A stretch of DNA of 64,000 bases from Acidovorax sp. FHTAMBA (GCF_038958875.1 NZ_CP152407.1:3665501-3729500); one strand, 5' to 3'. Positions 35,090-43,754 are shown, numbered from the stretch's first letter. Program-made: numbers and translations. Notes: generated by a model not told the origin, from the sequence alone.

Positions 35090-36021
35090 GCGCCGTGCTC
35101 CTTGGCTGCGGCTACCAAGGGCACCACCGCAGGCCTACGCCCCCACCACCCCGCCAGCGCCAGGCCCGCGATGATGTCCCAGAAGCCCCACACACCCGCT
35201 ACCACCGCCATGCCGCCCAGGCCACCAAAGAAGCTGAAGATCAGCACCAGGCCCAGCCCGGCGTTGCGGATACCCACTTCAATGCTTACCGCGCGCCGGT
35301 CATAGTCCGGCAAGCCACTGAGCCGCGCGCAGGCATAGCCGGTGCCAAAAGCCAGCGCGTCATGCAACACCACGGCCAGCAGCACCAGCCCCACGTAGTC
35401 CAAGAAGTAGCGCCAGTTGCCCGCCACGGCGCCGACGATGAAACCGATCAGGCAGACAAAGCTCAGGATGCGCACGGGCTTGGTCACCCGCCGGGTGAAA
35501 CGCGGCAGCTTCTCGGCGCACAAGATGCCCAGCACAAACGGCAGCCCGATGATGACCACGATGTGCGCCGCCATCTCCAGCGGGTCGAGCGCAATGCTGC
35601 GCAAGAGCGGTGCCGCCGTGGGGTGCATGCCGCCCCAAAAGGCAAAGTTGAGCGGCATGAGCACGATGGCCAGCGCGTTCGAGATTGCCGTCATAGACAC
35701 CGACAGCGCCACATTCCCACCCGCACGGTGCGTGAGGATATTGCTCACGTTGCCCGGCGGGCAGCAGGCCACCAGGATCATGCCCAGCGCAATGCTGGGG
35801 CCGGGTTTGAGGAGCAGCGTGAGCACAAAGGTCACTGCAGGCAGCACGATGAACTGGGCGGCGATGCCCACCGCCATGGCGCCGGGCATGCGCAGCACGC
35901 GCTTGAAGTCGGCCACGCGAGTATCGAGCGCAATGCCGAACATGAGAAAGCCCAGCACCACGTTGAGCGCCACCAAGGACGCGGGGTTGAAGTTGAGGCG
36001 TATTTCGTCGACGGGCAGCAT
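35086..36021 (-). CDS. Bile acid:sodium symporter family (BASS) transporter
   Basis: A 311-residue protein with about nine to ten membrane segments. The conserved crossover region CCPPGNVSNILTHRAGGNVALSVSMTA matches the SBF/BASS family, as does the later EVGIRNAGLGL. Family members import bile acids, organic acids or pantoate-like compounds with sodium. In this setting it likely takes up the substrate of the neighbouring FMO and SDR enzymes. It is separated from the FMO gene by 181 bp of palindromic, repeat-like DNA, so it may have its own promoter. Confidence 0.85.
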   Translation of the reverse strand: MLPVDEIRLNFNPASLVALNVVLGFLMFGIALDTRVADFKRVLRMPGAMAVGIAAQFIVLPAVTFVLTLLLKPGPSIALGMILVACCPPGNVSNILTHRAGGNVALSVSMTAISNALAIVLMPLNFAFWGGMHPTAAPLLRSIALDPLEMAAHIVVIIGLPFVLGILCAEKLPRFTRRVTKPVRILSFVCLIGFIVGAVAGNWRYFLDYVGLVLLAVVLHDALAFGTGYACARLSGLPDYDRRAVSIEVGIRNAGLGLVLIFSFFGGLGGMAVVAGVWGFWDIIAGLALAGWWGRRPAVVPLVAAAKEHGA

Positions 36022-36202
36022 AGATAACCTATGAGTTCAGTTCTTCACCGCGTATTGCGAAACGCGCAACGCACGAAACTGTCGCAGCGACAGCGCGGGA
36101 CGCCGAGCAAGGGCCGCCCCGCAGCGAGGACGTCGTCCCCTTGCCCGCAGTGCGCAGCGCTGCGAGAGCGGGGGGAAGGCGCGCAGCGCCTCAGGGAGGC
36201 TT
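36022..36202. repeat. GC-rich palindromic intergenic sequence
   Basis: A gap within the leftward operon that contains the perfect palindrome CTGTCGC-A-GCGACAG (36079-36093) and several nested GC-rich inverted segments (around GGACGTCGTCC and GCGCAGCGC). It looks like an intergenic repeat element rather than a coding remnant, but no second copy is in the window. Confidence 0.4.
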
Positions 36203-37537
36203 TCATGCCAGGGCAGCGGCCGCTGCCCGCACCGCGTTGCGGTAGGTGTCCTTGTGCACGTAGTACGCCATGCGTTCGAGCTTGAGGTACTTGAAGCCAC
36301 CCGACAGATCGGGTGGCGGCCCGGCCTTGGCCTGTCGCAGGGCCTCGGCGCGCTGCGAACCCTCGGCCTGCGCCTTGAAGAAGCGCGCCACCAGTTCGGC
36401 CTGCTCGTAGCGCCCCTGCCAGCCGATGCCACTCGCCTCGATCATGCCCATCACCGCCAGGTTGTCGAAACGCGGCGACAGGATGTTGAGGTAAAGCTGC
36501 GGCGCCATGCCCTGCCAGTTGAGCAGGCTGTGATCGATGAAGGGGTAGTGCAGCTTGTAGCCTGTAGCGCAGAGCACCAGGTCGTAGTCCTGCGCGCGGC
36601 TGTCCTTGAAGAACACGGTGCGGCCCTCAAAACGTGCGATGTCAGGCTTCACATGGATGTCCCCATGGCCCAGGTGGTGCAGTACCAGCGAATTGACCAC
36701 CGGGTGCGACTCGTACATCTTGTAGTCGGGCTTGGGCAAACCAAACCGCACAGGATCGCCGGTGAACCACTGCAGCACCACGCTGTCGATCTTCTGCTTG
36801 AGCCAGGGCGGCATCTTGAACTTGCCCCCCAGCGTGTCGGCGGGCTGGCCGAACACGTATTTGGGGACGAAGTAGTAGCCGCGCCGCACCGACAGATCCA
36901 CGCTGCGCGCGTAATGCACCGCATCCACGGCTATGTCGCAGCCCGAGTTGCCCGCGCCCACCACCAACACGCGTTTGCCCTTGAACAGCTCGGCGCTTTT
37001 GTAGGCGCTGGTGTGCAGCAGTTCGCCATCAAACTGGCCTTCAAAGCGCGGCATGTTGGGCTCGGCCAGCGTGCCATTGGCAATCACCACACCCTTGAAC
37101 TCTGCGGTCTGCGCGGGTCCGCCGTGCTGGCTCCAGGTGACGCGCCACAGCGGCGCTGCGCCCTCGCCCACGGGCTCGGCCTTCAGCACGCGGGTACCAA
37201 ACCAGTAGTGCGGGCGCAAACTAAAGTGCGCGGCAAAGTCCATGAAGTACTGCCGCATCTCGCGGTGGCTGGGGTAGTCGGCCACCTCGGGTCGCATGGG
37301 GAATTCGGTGAACTCAGTGGTGTGTTTGCTGGAGATGAGGTGTGCTGATTCGTAGACCGTGCTGCGCGGGTTCTCGATGTTCCACAGGCCGCCCACGTCG
37401 GTGTGTGCTTCAAAGCCCTGGAAGGGCACCCCCAGCTTTTGCAGGTTGCGCGCAGCCGCCAGGCCACTGGGGCCGGCGCCTATCAGGGCGATCTGGGTGC
37501 GGGTATCTGCCACAGTGGGTGTTGTCTCCGTTGTCAT
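36203..37537 (-). CDS. FMO-type flavin monooxygenase
   Basis: A 444-residue class B flavoprotein monooxygenase. The FAD motif GAGPSG is at 20-25, the FMO fingerprint FDGELLHTSAY (exact FxGxxxHxxxY) at 169-179 and the NADPH motif GAGNSG at 194-199. Such enzymes use NADPH and O2 to oxygenate ketones (Baeyer-Villiger) or N/S atoms. The length fits FMOs better than long Baeyer-Villiger enzymes. The ATG at 37537 overlaps the stop of the upstream SDR (ATGA). With two SDRs and a symporter it suggests catabolism of an alicyclic or terpenoid ketone, which is inference. Confidence 0.9.
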   Translation of the reverse strand: MTTETTPTVADTRTQIALIGAGPSGLAAARNLQKLGVPFQGFEAHTDVGGLWNIENPRSTVYESAHLISSKHTTEFTEFPMRPEVADYPSHREMRQYFMDFAAHFSLRPHYWFGTRVLKAEPVGEGAAPLWRVTWSQHGGPAQTAEFKGVVIANGTLAEPNMPRFEGQFDGELLHTSAYKSAELFKGKRVLVVGAGNSGCDIAVDAVHYARSVDLSVRRGYYFVPKYVFGQPADTLGGKFKMPPWLKQKIDSVVLQWFTGDPVRFGLPKPDYKMYESHPVVNSLVLHHLGHGDIHVKPDIARFEGRTVFFKDSRAQDYDLVLCATGYKLHYPFIDHSLLNWQGMAPQLYLNILSPRFDNLAVMGMIEASGIGWQGRYEQAELVARFFKAQAEGSQRAEALRQAKAGPPPDLSGGFKYLKLERMAYYVHKDTYRNAVRAAAAALA

Positions 37538-38382
37538 GCGTTTTTGCTTTCGTTGTGTATCGGTGTCTCTGCAGGCAACGCCAGGCCCGGAATGGCCGTG
37601 GCCCCCGCCTCGCCCACGCGCGGCTTGCGCGGCTGGCCCAGCAGCAGGCGGTCGTGCAGGGCGTCGGGCAACAGGTTCAGCAAGCGGGCCAGCCAGCCAA
37701 TGCGCGCGGGCAGCACGATGTGGGTGCGGCCTTGCGCAACACCGGCCAGCAGGGCCTTGGCGGCGGCTTCGGGCTCCATCAGGCCCGGCATGGCAAAACG
37801 GTTGCCCGCCGTGAGCGCGGTGCGAAGGTAGCCAGGGCTCACCGTGCTGACCACAATGGATTCGCCGCGCAGCTCGGCACGCAGGCTCTCCAGGTAGCGG
37901 ATGAGCCCGCCCTTGCTGGCGCAATAGGCGCCGTTGCCCGGCATGCCGCGCCAGCCTGCAATGCTGGCCACACCCACCAGGGCGCCGCGCCGCTGAGCGC
38001 GCATGGCTTTCGCAAACGGCTGAAAGGTGGTGGCCGCGCCCAGCAGGTTGATCTCCAGCATGCGGCGCAGCACGGCCAGGTCGTCGGCGTCGGCGGTGTC
38101 AAAACCACCGGCCACGCCCGCGTTGGCAATGACGAGGTCGGGCGCGGCGCCCGAACGCGCCATCCAGTCGGCCGCCATGGCCTGCATCGCGGTGCTGTCG
38201 GCCACATCGGGCGTGTACACCGCGCAGCGCCCAGGCGCCAGCGCAGCCAGTGCCCGCAACGTGGGCAAGTGAAGCCCCACCAGCGCCACGGCGGCGCCCT
38301 GGCCGATCAGCTCCCGCGCCAGGGCCTGGCCCAGGCCACCACAAGCGCCTGTGAGTACCGCGTTCTGAAAAGTCGCCGCCAT
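37534..38382 (-). CDS. Classical short-chain dehydrogenase/reductase
   Basis: A 282-residue SDR. The cofactor motif TGACGGLG is at 11-18, NAG at 87-89, catalytic Ser140 lies in GVASIAGW and YCASK gives Tyr153 and Lys157. It is the first gene of the leftward FMO cluster and is divergent from the IS-disrupted IclR gene. The ATG at 38382 starts exactly at the N-terminal beta strand of the fold; a longer frame upstream adds unlikely sequence. The C-terminal 40 residues are an extension beyond the standard fold. It probably oxidises the alcohol form of the FMO substrate. Confidence 0.87.
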   Translation of the reverse strand: MAATFQNAVLTGACGGLGQALARELIGQGAAVALVGLHLPTLRALAALAPGRCAVYTPDVADSTAMQAMAADWMARSGAAPDLVIANAGVAGGFDTADADDLAVLRRMLEINLLGAATTFQPFAKAMRAQRRGALVGVASIAGWRGMPGNGAYCASKGGLIRYLESLRAELRGESIVVSTVSPGYLRTALTAGNRFAMPGLMEPEAAAKALLAGVAQGRTHIVLPARIGWLARLLNLLPDALHDRLLLGQPRKPRVGEAGATAIPGLALPAETPIHNESKNA

Positions 38383-38429
38383 GAGCACCCCGTGAAATGT
38401 TGGTTTGCAGCTTAGCCACAATGCTCAAT

Positions 38430-38471
38430 AATCCCGAAATGTTTTATGGATTCGTCTCGAATTCCGGGATT
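38430..38471. promoter_or_regulatory. Candidate operator between the SDR and iclR-type genes
   Basis: Inverted arms AATCCCG (38430-38436) and CGGGATT (38465-38471) flank a 28-bp spacer just upstream of the regulator's ATG at 38473. IclR regulators commonly bind such divergent regions. There is no proof of binding. Confidence 0.35.
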
Positions 38472-38472
38472 T

Positions 38473-38702
38473 ATGACCAACTCATCCCCCAGCCTGCGCC
38501 TGTTTGAACTGCTGGAAATCATGTGCGCCCATGGCCGCCCGTTCAGCCTGGCGGACGCCATCGAGGCATCAGGCTGGCCCAAACCCAGCGTGCACCGCAT
38601 GCTGGGCCAGCTCGAAAGTGGTGGCCTGCTGGCGCGCGAGCCCGACGGGCGCCGCTACACCCCGGCGCCGCGGCTGCTGAGGCTGGCCGAAAGTACCCTT
38701 AG
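38473..38702 (+). pseudogene. IclR-family regulator, 5' fragment (split by IS)
   Basis: This encodes the winged-helix half of an IclR regulator (SLRLFELLEIMCAHGRPFSL, then WPKPSVHRMLGQLESGGLL and RRYTPAPRLLRLAESTLS). The frame breaks at 38702, where an insertion sequence begins after TTAG. Joining 38702 to 40024 gives one uninterrupted frame of 250 codons, the normal length of the family, so the insertion is the only lesion. Reading into the IS adds about 17 foreign residues before a stop at 38754. An ATG at 38446 is the alternative start. The intact protein probably controlled the adjacent divergent SDR-FMO operon. Confidence 0.85.
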
Positions 38703-40019
38703 CAGGCTGCTGAAATACTCCCCGCCGCAGCCCAGCCCACCTCCCGGCTTTTGACGTAACTGCCTGATTTTTGAGCAGTTTGGGCCTGTTTTGCTCGTTT
38801 TTGAGCCCTTTTCTTCGCCCTTTACATCCCGCTGGCACCCTGCAGACGCACCTGTCCCAAGGTGCGCATGCGCGTGAGGTTGTACGCAGCCATGTTCAGC
38901 ACAAACAACAGGTCGACCTTTTGCAGTCCGCGCACCATCACTTGCCGGATGTTGCCGATCATCTTGGCCCAGCCAAAGCCTTGTTCGATGCGCTTGCGCT
39001 TTTCTTGCGAGAGAGCGTAACCCGGGCTGTTGGCGATGGCGTCAGGCACCGCCGACTGCCGGCCTGACTTGTTCTGCGCCACATGGGGCAGTACGTTCAT
39101 CTCTTGCAGGGCTTGGATGAACTCTTTGGCGTCGTAGCCTTTGTCTGCACCCAGCGTGATGGTGATGGACTCATCACCGGGCAGTGCCTGGCACGCATCG
39201 TTGATCATGGCCTTGGCCGCTTCGCGCTCGGCATAACCGTCGGCATGGGTGACCACGGCATTGACCACCAGGCCGTGGCGGTTGTCGCTCAAGGTGTGGC
39301 CCATGTAGCGCAGTTCGCTGGCGGTGTTGCCTTTGCGGTAGAGCCGGGCATCGGCATCGGTGCTTGACTGGTGGGTGTCGTTGCTGCGGGTTTGGCCTTT
39401 GAAGTGGCCGCCGTCGTTACCGTCACTGCCGTCTTTGCGCACAAAGCTCTTGTGGCCCGCCCAGGCCTGGATCAGGGTGCCGTCCACGCTGAAGTGCTCG
39501 CCGGATAACAATTGCTGCTCCTGGGCTTGTTGCACGATCTGGTTGAAGAACTCGATGACGGCATCGTGCTCGATCATGCGTTCGCGGTTCTTGCTGAAGA
39601 CGCTGGGCACCCACACGGCATCGTCCATGGCCAGGCCAATGAACCAGCGAAACAGCAGGTTGTACTGGGTCTGCTCCATCAACTGGCGCTCAGAGCGCAC
39701 GCTGTAGAGCACCTGGATGAGCATGGCGCGCAGCAGTTTCTCAGGGGCAATGCTGGGGCGCCCGCCTTTGATGTCGGCGGCATACATCTGGGCAAACAGC
39801 GCATCCATGTGGGCCAGGGCTTTGTTGACCATCCCGCGGATGGCGCGCAAGGGGTGGTCTGCAGGCACGAAGTCATCGAGGTGGCGCATGGTGAACAGGC
39901 TCTCGGTGAAGGTGTCTGGGCCGCGCATGGATGGCTCTTCTGTCTGGTCAGTGGGGGGCTTGATTGTCGCGGCTGGGCGGCTGTCGCAGACTGTCGGCGG
40001 GGAGTATTTCAGCAGCCTG
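38703..40019 (-). mobile_element. Insertion sequence, 1317 bp, IS5-like
   Basis: Bounded by perfect 25-bp terminal inverted repeats (38703-38727 and 39995-40019, starting CAGGCTGCTGAAATACTCCC on the outside). It is flanked by the direct repeat TTAG (38699-38702 and 40020-40023). The duplication fits the YTAR preference of IS5-type elements. It holds one intact transposase gene on the minus strand and no passenger gene. Perfect ends, a clean duplication and an undamaged transposase point to a recent insertion. It disrupts the IclR-type gene. Confidence 0.92.
38822..39928 (-). CDS. IS5-family DDE transposase
   Basis: A 368-residue transposase with an N-terminal DUF772-type region (PSIAPEKLLRAMLIQVLYSV) and a DDE core: FSVDGTLIQAWAGH contributes the first Asp, LGADKGYD the second, and the C-terminal KRKRIEQGFGWAK the Glu. 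The frame is complete, with start at 39928 preceded by a purine-rich AGAAGAG. It lies wholly within the insertion sequence. The IS5 family assignment rests on domain pattern and target duplication; IS1182-type naming is the alternative. Confidence 0.92.
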   Translation of the reverse strand: MRGPDTFTESLFTMRHLDDFVPADHPLRAIRGMVNKALAHMDALFAQMYAADIKGGRPSIAPEKLLRAMLIQVLYSVRSERQLMEQTQYNLLFRWFIGLAMDDAVWVPSVFSKNRERMIEHDAVIEFFNQIVQQAQEQQLLSGEHFSVDGTLIQAWAGHKSFVRKDGSDGNDGGHFKGQTRSNDTHQSSTDADARLYRKGNTASELRYMGHTLSDNRHGLVVNAVVTHADGYAEREAAKAMINDACQALPGDESITITLGADKGYDAKEFIQALQEMNVLPHVAQNKSGRQSAVPDAIANSPGYALSQEKRKRIEQGFGWAKMIGNIRQVMVRGLQKVDLLFVLNMAAYNLTRMRTLGQVRLQGASGM

Positions 40020-40546
40020 TTAGTGCAGGCACGCAGCATGGCGTGCGCCACGCGGTGCTGCGCCAGCTGGTGGCCGACATCGGCGAGAGCTGCAACCTCA
40101 CGGCGCTCAGCGGCGCCGAGGTGATTTATCTGGACCGCGTGGAGTCGGCCTTTCCGCTGCGCATGGAGCTGCGGCCCGGCACGCGCGTGCCGATACATTG
40201 CTCGGCCAGCGGCAAGCTGTTTCTGGCCCACCTGTCGGCCGCGCGCCGGGCGGCGATCCTGGACGGCCTGCCACTGACCCGCCACACGGCCACCACCTTG
40301 ACCGACCGCGCCGCCCTGGAGGCCGAGCTGGAGCAGATCCTGCGGCAAGGCTACGCCACCGACGCCGAGGAGTTTGTGGACGGTCTTGTCTGCGTGGCCG
40401 TGCCCGTGCTGGCCGGGGGGCGGCGCCCGGTGCGCAGCGCCGTAGCATTGCAGGCGCCAGCAGCCCGCATGGCACTCGCCCAGGCGCTGCAGCAGGTGCC
40501 CCGCCTGAGCGAAGCAGCCCAGGCCCTGGGCCGCACCTGGACATGA
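40020..40546 (+). pseudogene. IclR-family regulator, 3' fragment (split by IS)
   Basis: This encodes the ligand-binding half of the IclR regulator: VLRQLVADIGESCNLTALSG, then YLDRVES, RVPIHCSASGKLFLAHL and EEFVDGLVCVAVPV. It begins right after the IS with the second TTAG copy and continues the frame of the 5' fragment to the stop at 40544-40546. It has no ribosome binding site of its own, so it is probably not made. Loss of this domain removes effector sensing and tetramerisation. Confidence 0.85.
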
Positions 40547-40561
40547 GCGTGAATGCAACCT

Positions 40562-40930
40562 ATGAACCTGAACTACCTGGATTTCGACTACAGCGAAGAC
40601 GCAGACGGCACGGGCACTTTTGATGCGATGGCGAGCGTATCGCCCGCGCAGGCTCCTGCGTTGCACGCAGAAATCAGCGCGATGCTGGCCTGGGCGCACC
40701 GGTATTGGCCCGATGCCTGTGCCCCTTTGGAGGACGGCGGGGTGTGGCACTACGACCTGCACGGATCGCTGGAGAGCAGCACGCCTCTGAAACTGTCGTT
40801 CGACGAAGCATCCGGGGCACTCCACACAACGACCGGGATACCAGGGTCACCCCGCACCACCATCACCTTCACCCTCAGCGGCAGCGCAGATTTCTGCGCT
40901 GCGCTGCGGGGCGATTTCGAAGTGGGTTGA
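40562..40930 (+). CDS. Conserved-looking hypothetical protein
   Basis: About 122 residues from the ATG at 40562 (an ATG three codons earlier is possible). Soluble and acidic, it has an N-terminal MNLNYLDFDYSEDADGTGTFDAMASV, a tryptophan-rich centre (MLAWAHRYWPDACAPLEDGG, then VWHYDL) and beta-like TTITFTLSGS near the end. I recognise no domain. It begins 15 bp after the broken iclR gene and may have been co-transcribed with it, in which case the IS would also reduce its expression. Confidence 0.65.
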   Translation: MNLNYLDFDYSEDADGTGTFDAMASVSPAQAPALHAEISAMLAWAHRYWPDACAPLEDGGVWHYDLHGSLESSTPLKLSFDEASGALHTTTGIPGSPRTTITFTLSGSADFCAALRGDFEVG

Positions 40931-41061
40931 ATCCCCAAGGCTGCTCCCAAAGGCTCTCAAAAGCCCCACGGTCCATACAGGTTACCGGGCCAAAAGCGGC
41001 GTATCGCGTCAGCGCCGCTACAGTTGCGACTCCTTGGTTCAACTTGATACTGGAGAGTCTA

Positions 41062-42030
41062 ATGCTGTCACGCCGTCACTTCCTGGGCGCAAGCCTGGCC
41101 ACCACCGTCTACGCGGCGGGCTCCTTTGTCCCCGTGTGGTCCCAAAACGCGCCCAACTTCGGAACCCCCACGCTGCCCAGCCCAGGCTTTCGCCGCATGA
41201 AGGTCGGCGACGTGGAAGTGATCGCGCTAAACGATGGCATCACGCGCCGCCCTCTGGGGGAAGAGTTTGTCAAGAACGCTCCGATCACCGAAGTGCGTGC
41301 GCTGCTGGCGTCGCAAGGCCTGCCCACGGACTACATCGACGTGCCCTACACGCCTTTCCTGGTGGTGGCCGGTGCGAGAAGGATCCTCATCGACACCGGC
41401 CTGGGCGAGTTCGGCGGTGCCACCACAGGAAAGCTCCTGGAGAGCCTGCGCGCGGCCGGATTCCAGGCCACTGACATCGACACGGTGCTGATCAGCCACT
41501 TCCACGGCGACCACATCAATGGCCTGCGCAACAAGGCGGGCGAGTGGACTTTTCCCAAGGCCAAGGTAATGGTTCCAGCGGCTGAACACGCATTCTGGAT
41601 GGACGACGCGCGCATGGCCGCAGCCCCCGCAGGCATGAAAGGCGCGTTCGAGAACGTACGCCGCACCTTTGCCACCATGCCCGCAGACACACTGGTGCAG
41701 TTCGCGGCAGACACGGAAGTCGCCCCCGGCATCAAGTCGGTGGCGGCCTATGGCCATACCCCCGGGCACACGCTGTTTGAACTCAACTCGGCAGGGCAGA
41801 CGTTCTTCTACGTGGCAGACCTGACCAACGTGCCGGCCCTGTTTGCACGCAATCCGGACTGGGCGGTGACTTTTGACATGGACGCCGAAGCAGCGCGCAA
41901 GGTACGCCGCGATGTGTTCCAGCGGATCACCGCCAGCAATGCCATGCTGGGGGGCTTCCACTTCCCGTTCCCAGCCTTCGGTCGCATGCAAGCGTCAGGC
42001 AACGGCTATGCGTTCCAGCCTGCCACCTGA
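41062..42030 (+). CDS. Tat-exported metallo-beta-lactamase-fold hydrolase
   Basis: A 322-residue MBL-fold enzyme. The N-terminus MLSRRHFLGASLATT has a twin-arginine motif and a hydrophobic core, so export by Tat of a folded, metal-loaded enzyme is likely. The metal motif HFHGDH is at 146-151, with later GHTPGH and a distal FHFP supplying further ligands. The start has a good GGAG site six bases upstream. The 131-bp gap before it contains a GC-rich hairpin (40995-41019) of unclear role. Family members act on lactones, organophosphates or thioesters, and the substrate here is unknown. Confidence 0.85.
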   Translation: MLSRRHFLGASLATTVYAAGSFVPVWSQNAPNFGTPTLPSPGFRRMKVGDVEVIALNDGITRRPLGEEFVKNAPITEVRALLASQGLPTDYIDVPYTPFLVVAGARRILIDTGLGEFGGATTGKLLESLRAAGFQATDIDTVLISHFHGDHINGLRNKAGEWTFPKAKVMVPAAEHAFWMDDARMAAAPAGMKGAFENVRRTFATMPADTLVQFAADTEVAPGIKSVAAYGHTPGHTLFELNSAGQTFFYVADLTNVPALFARNPDWAVTFDMDAEAARKVRRDVFQRITASNAMLGGFHFPFPAFGRMQASGNGYAFQPAT

Positions 42031-42619
42031 AGGGTTGCTGAGCCGCCGCACCCTTCTGGGCGCGGCCCTGGGCTCCGGCCTGGCGTCAGCGCATGCCCAG
42101 ACGGTGCAGGAAGAAGGCAATCCCCAGGCCCTGCTCCGAAAGGGTGGGGTCGTGGTGGCATTTCGCCATGCGTTGGCACCCGGCACTTTCGATCCGCCGG
42201 GGTTTCGCCTGGGCGATTGCAGCACCCAGCGCAATCTCAGCGAGCAAGGCAGGGACCAGGCCCGCCGCATGGGGGAATGGTTCCGCGCGCGCCAGCTGGA
42301 GCCCACCCGGGTGCGGTCCAGCCCCTGGTGCCGCTGCATCGACAGTGCCACGCTGACCTTTGGCGCCCCCCAGGTGTGGCCGGCGCTCGGTTCGCCACGT
42401 GGCGTCAGCGAAAGCACGGGAGCGCAGCATTTGCAGGAACTCCAGGAGGCACTGGTTGCGGTGGCGGGCCAGACTGGACGCTTTGAAGCCTGGTTCACGC
42501 ACATGTTTGTGCTGTCTGACCTGACGGGCTACTCCGCGCAGTCTGGCGAAGGGCTCATTCTCGCGCCAGGACCCAGCGGCAAAGCGCGCGTGCTGGGTCG
42601 TATCGCGCCGCCTGCGTAA
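42008..42619 (+). CDS. Exported histidine-phosphatase-like protein
   Basis: A 203-residue protein whose start lies 23 bp inside the preceding MBL-fold gene. The N-terminus (LLSRRTLLGAALGSGLASAHA) is again a twin-arginine-type signal with an AHA cleavage site. VVAFRHALAPG carries the phospho-histidine pair Arg53-His54 of the histidine phosphatase superfamily. RSSPWCRCIDSA supplies the second Arg region, and FTHMFVLSDLTG is the position of the second His. The overlap suggests joint translation with the MBL enzyme. The substrate is unknown. Confidence 0.75.
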   Translation: MRSSLPPEGLLSRRTLLGAALGSGLASAHAQTVQEEGNPQALLRKGGVVVAFRHALAPGTFDPPGFRLGDCSTQRNLSEQGRDQARRMGEWFRARQLEPTRVRSSPWCRCIDSATLTFGAPQVWPALGSPRGVSESTGAQHLQELQEALVAVAGQTGRFEAWFTHMFVLSDLTGYSAQSGEGLILAPGPSGKARVLGRIAPPA

Positions 42620-42746
42620 AAGCGGGCCGTTCGCCTACAGCGGCCGTGGGCGACGTTACCTAAGCTCGGGTGACGCCCCATGCCGGGAAGTCTGGCAGAC
42701 GCGCAATGAGCCAAGTCGTGCTCTGCGCAGGGGTTAAGAGGCACCC

Positions 42747-43754
42747 ATGTCATACACCCACAGCATCCCTGCGCCCCCCGCTTCTCCGCTCCGTCCAGCC
42801 CCATGGCCCGAGGTGCCAGGCCCCGGCACGGCTCCAGCCCTGCGTGCCATGCCACAGCGCGTGCGCATGGAACTACAGATTGACCTGAGCTACGAAATCG
42901 ACGCCTATGGAGCCGATTTCGTCTTCAACATCCACGCGGCGCAAACCCCCAGCCAGGCGGTCAGCGCCGAGCGTCTGGTCATCAACCAGGACATCGCGAC
43001 CCAGATCCATACGGACCCCGCCACCAACAACCGCTATCTGCGCCTGCACGGTGAGCCGGGGCCGCTGCACCTGTCGTACTGCGCCACGGTAGACATCACG
43101 CACCACCGCAGCGACCCCGCCCAATTGGCGGAAGTACCGGTGCGGTATCTGCCCCAGGAGGTACTGGGCTACATCTACCCCAGCCGCTACTGCCAGTCTG
43201 ACCGCCTCTTGCGACTGGCACTCAATGAGTTCGGATCGCTCTGGCAGGGCCACAGCCGGGTGCAGGCGATTTGTGACTGGGTGCGAAAGCATGTGGCCTT
43301 CACGTCCAACACATCCAACTCCAACACCGCGGCGGTGGACACGTTGATCGAACAGGTGGGCGTGTGCAGGGACTTCGCCCACCTCATGATTGCGCTGTGC
43401 CGGGCCATCAACATCCCCGCCCGCTTCACGACCGGGACAGACTACGGTGCGGACCCGGCCCTGGGCCCCCCTGATTTCCACGCCTATGTGGAGGTTTATC
43501 TGGGTGACCGCTGGTACATCTTCGACCCTTCGGGCACCGCCATCCCCATGGGCTTGCTGCGCTTTGGCACCGGGCGGGATGCGGCCGACGTGGCATTCGC
43601 CACGATTTTCGGAGGGGTCCGTGCGCAACCACCCGTCATTCGCACCCGGGCGATCGAAGACGCAGCGCGTGGATTCGTGCTGCCGAACCATGGTTCCGAC
43701 GCCTTGTCGACCGACCATGGAGCAGGCTTTGCAGGGGGTTTCCACGTGCCGTGA
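42747..43754 (+). CDS. Transglutaminase-like cysteine protease
   Basis: A 335-residue protein with an N-terminal beta domain (LQIDLSYEIDAYGADFVFNI) and a transglutaminase-like core. The triad is Cys207 (VGVCRDFAHLM), His245 (DFHAYVEVYL) and Asp260 (WYIFDPSG). The first 35 residues are Pro-rich and poorly conserved-looking, so starts at 42849 or 42867 are possible, but AAGAGG before 42747 supports the long form. Related genes often neighbour Anbu with DUF403 and COG2308 genes; here it stands alone, 37 kb from Anbu. The protein appears cytosolic. Confidence 0.82.
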   Translation: MSYTHSIPAPPASPLRPAPWPEVPGPGTAPALRAMPQRVRMELQIDLSYEIDAYGADFVFNIHAAQTPSQAVSAERLVINQDIATQIHTDPATNNRYLRLHGEPGPLHLSYCATVDITHHRSDPAQLAEVPVRYLPQEVLGYIYPSRYCQSDRLLRLALNEFGSLWQGHSRVQAICDWVRKHVAFTSNTSNSNTAAVDTLIEQVGVCRDFAHLMIALCRAINIPARFTTGTDYGADPALGPPDFHAYVEVYLGDRWYIFDPSGTAIPMGLLRFGTGRDAADVAFATIFGGVRAQPPVIRTRAIEDAARGFVLPNHGSDALSTDHGAGFAGGFHVP

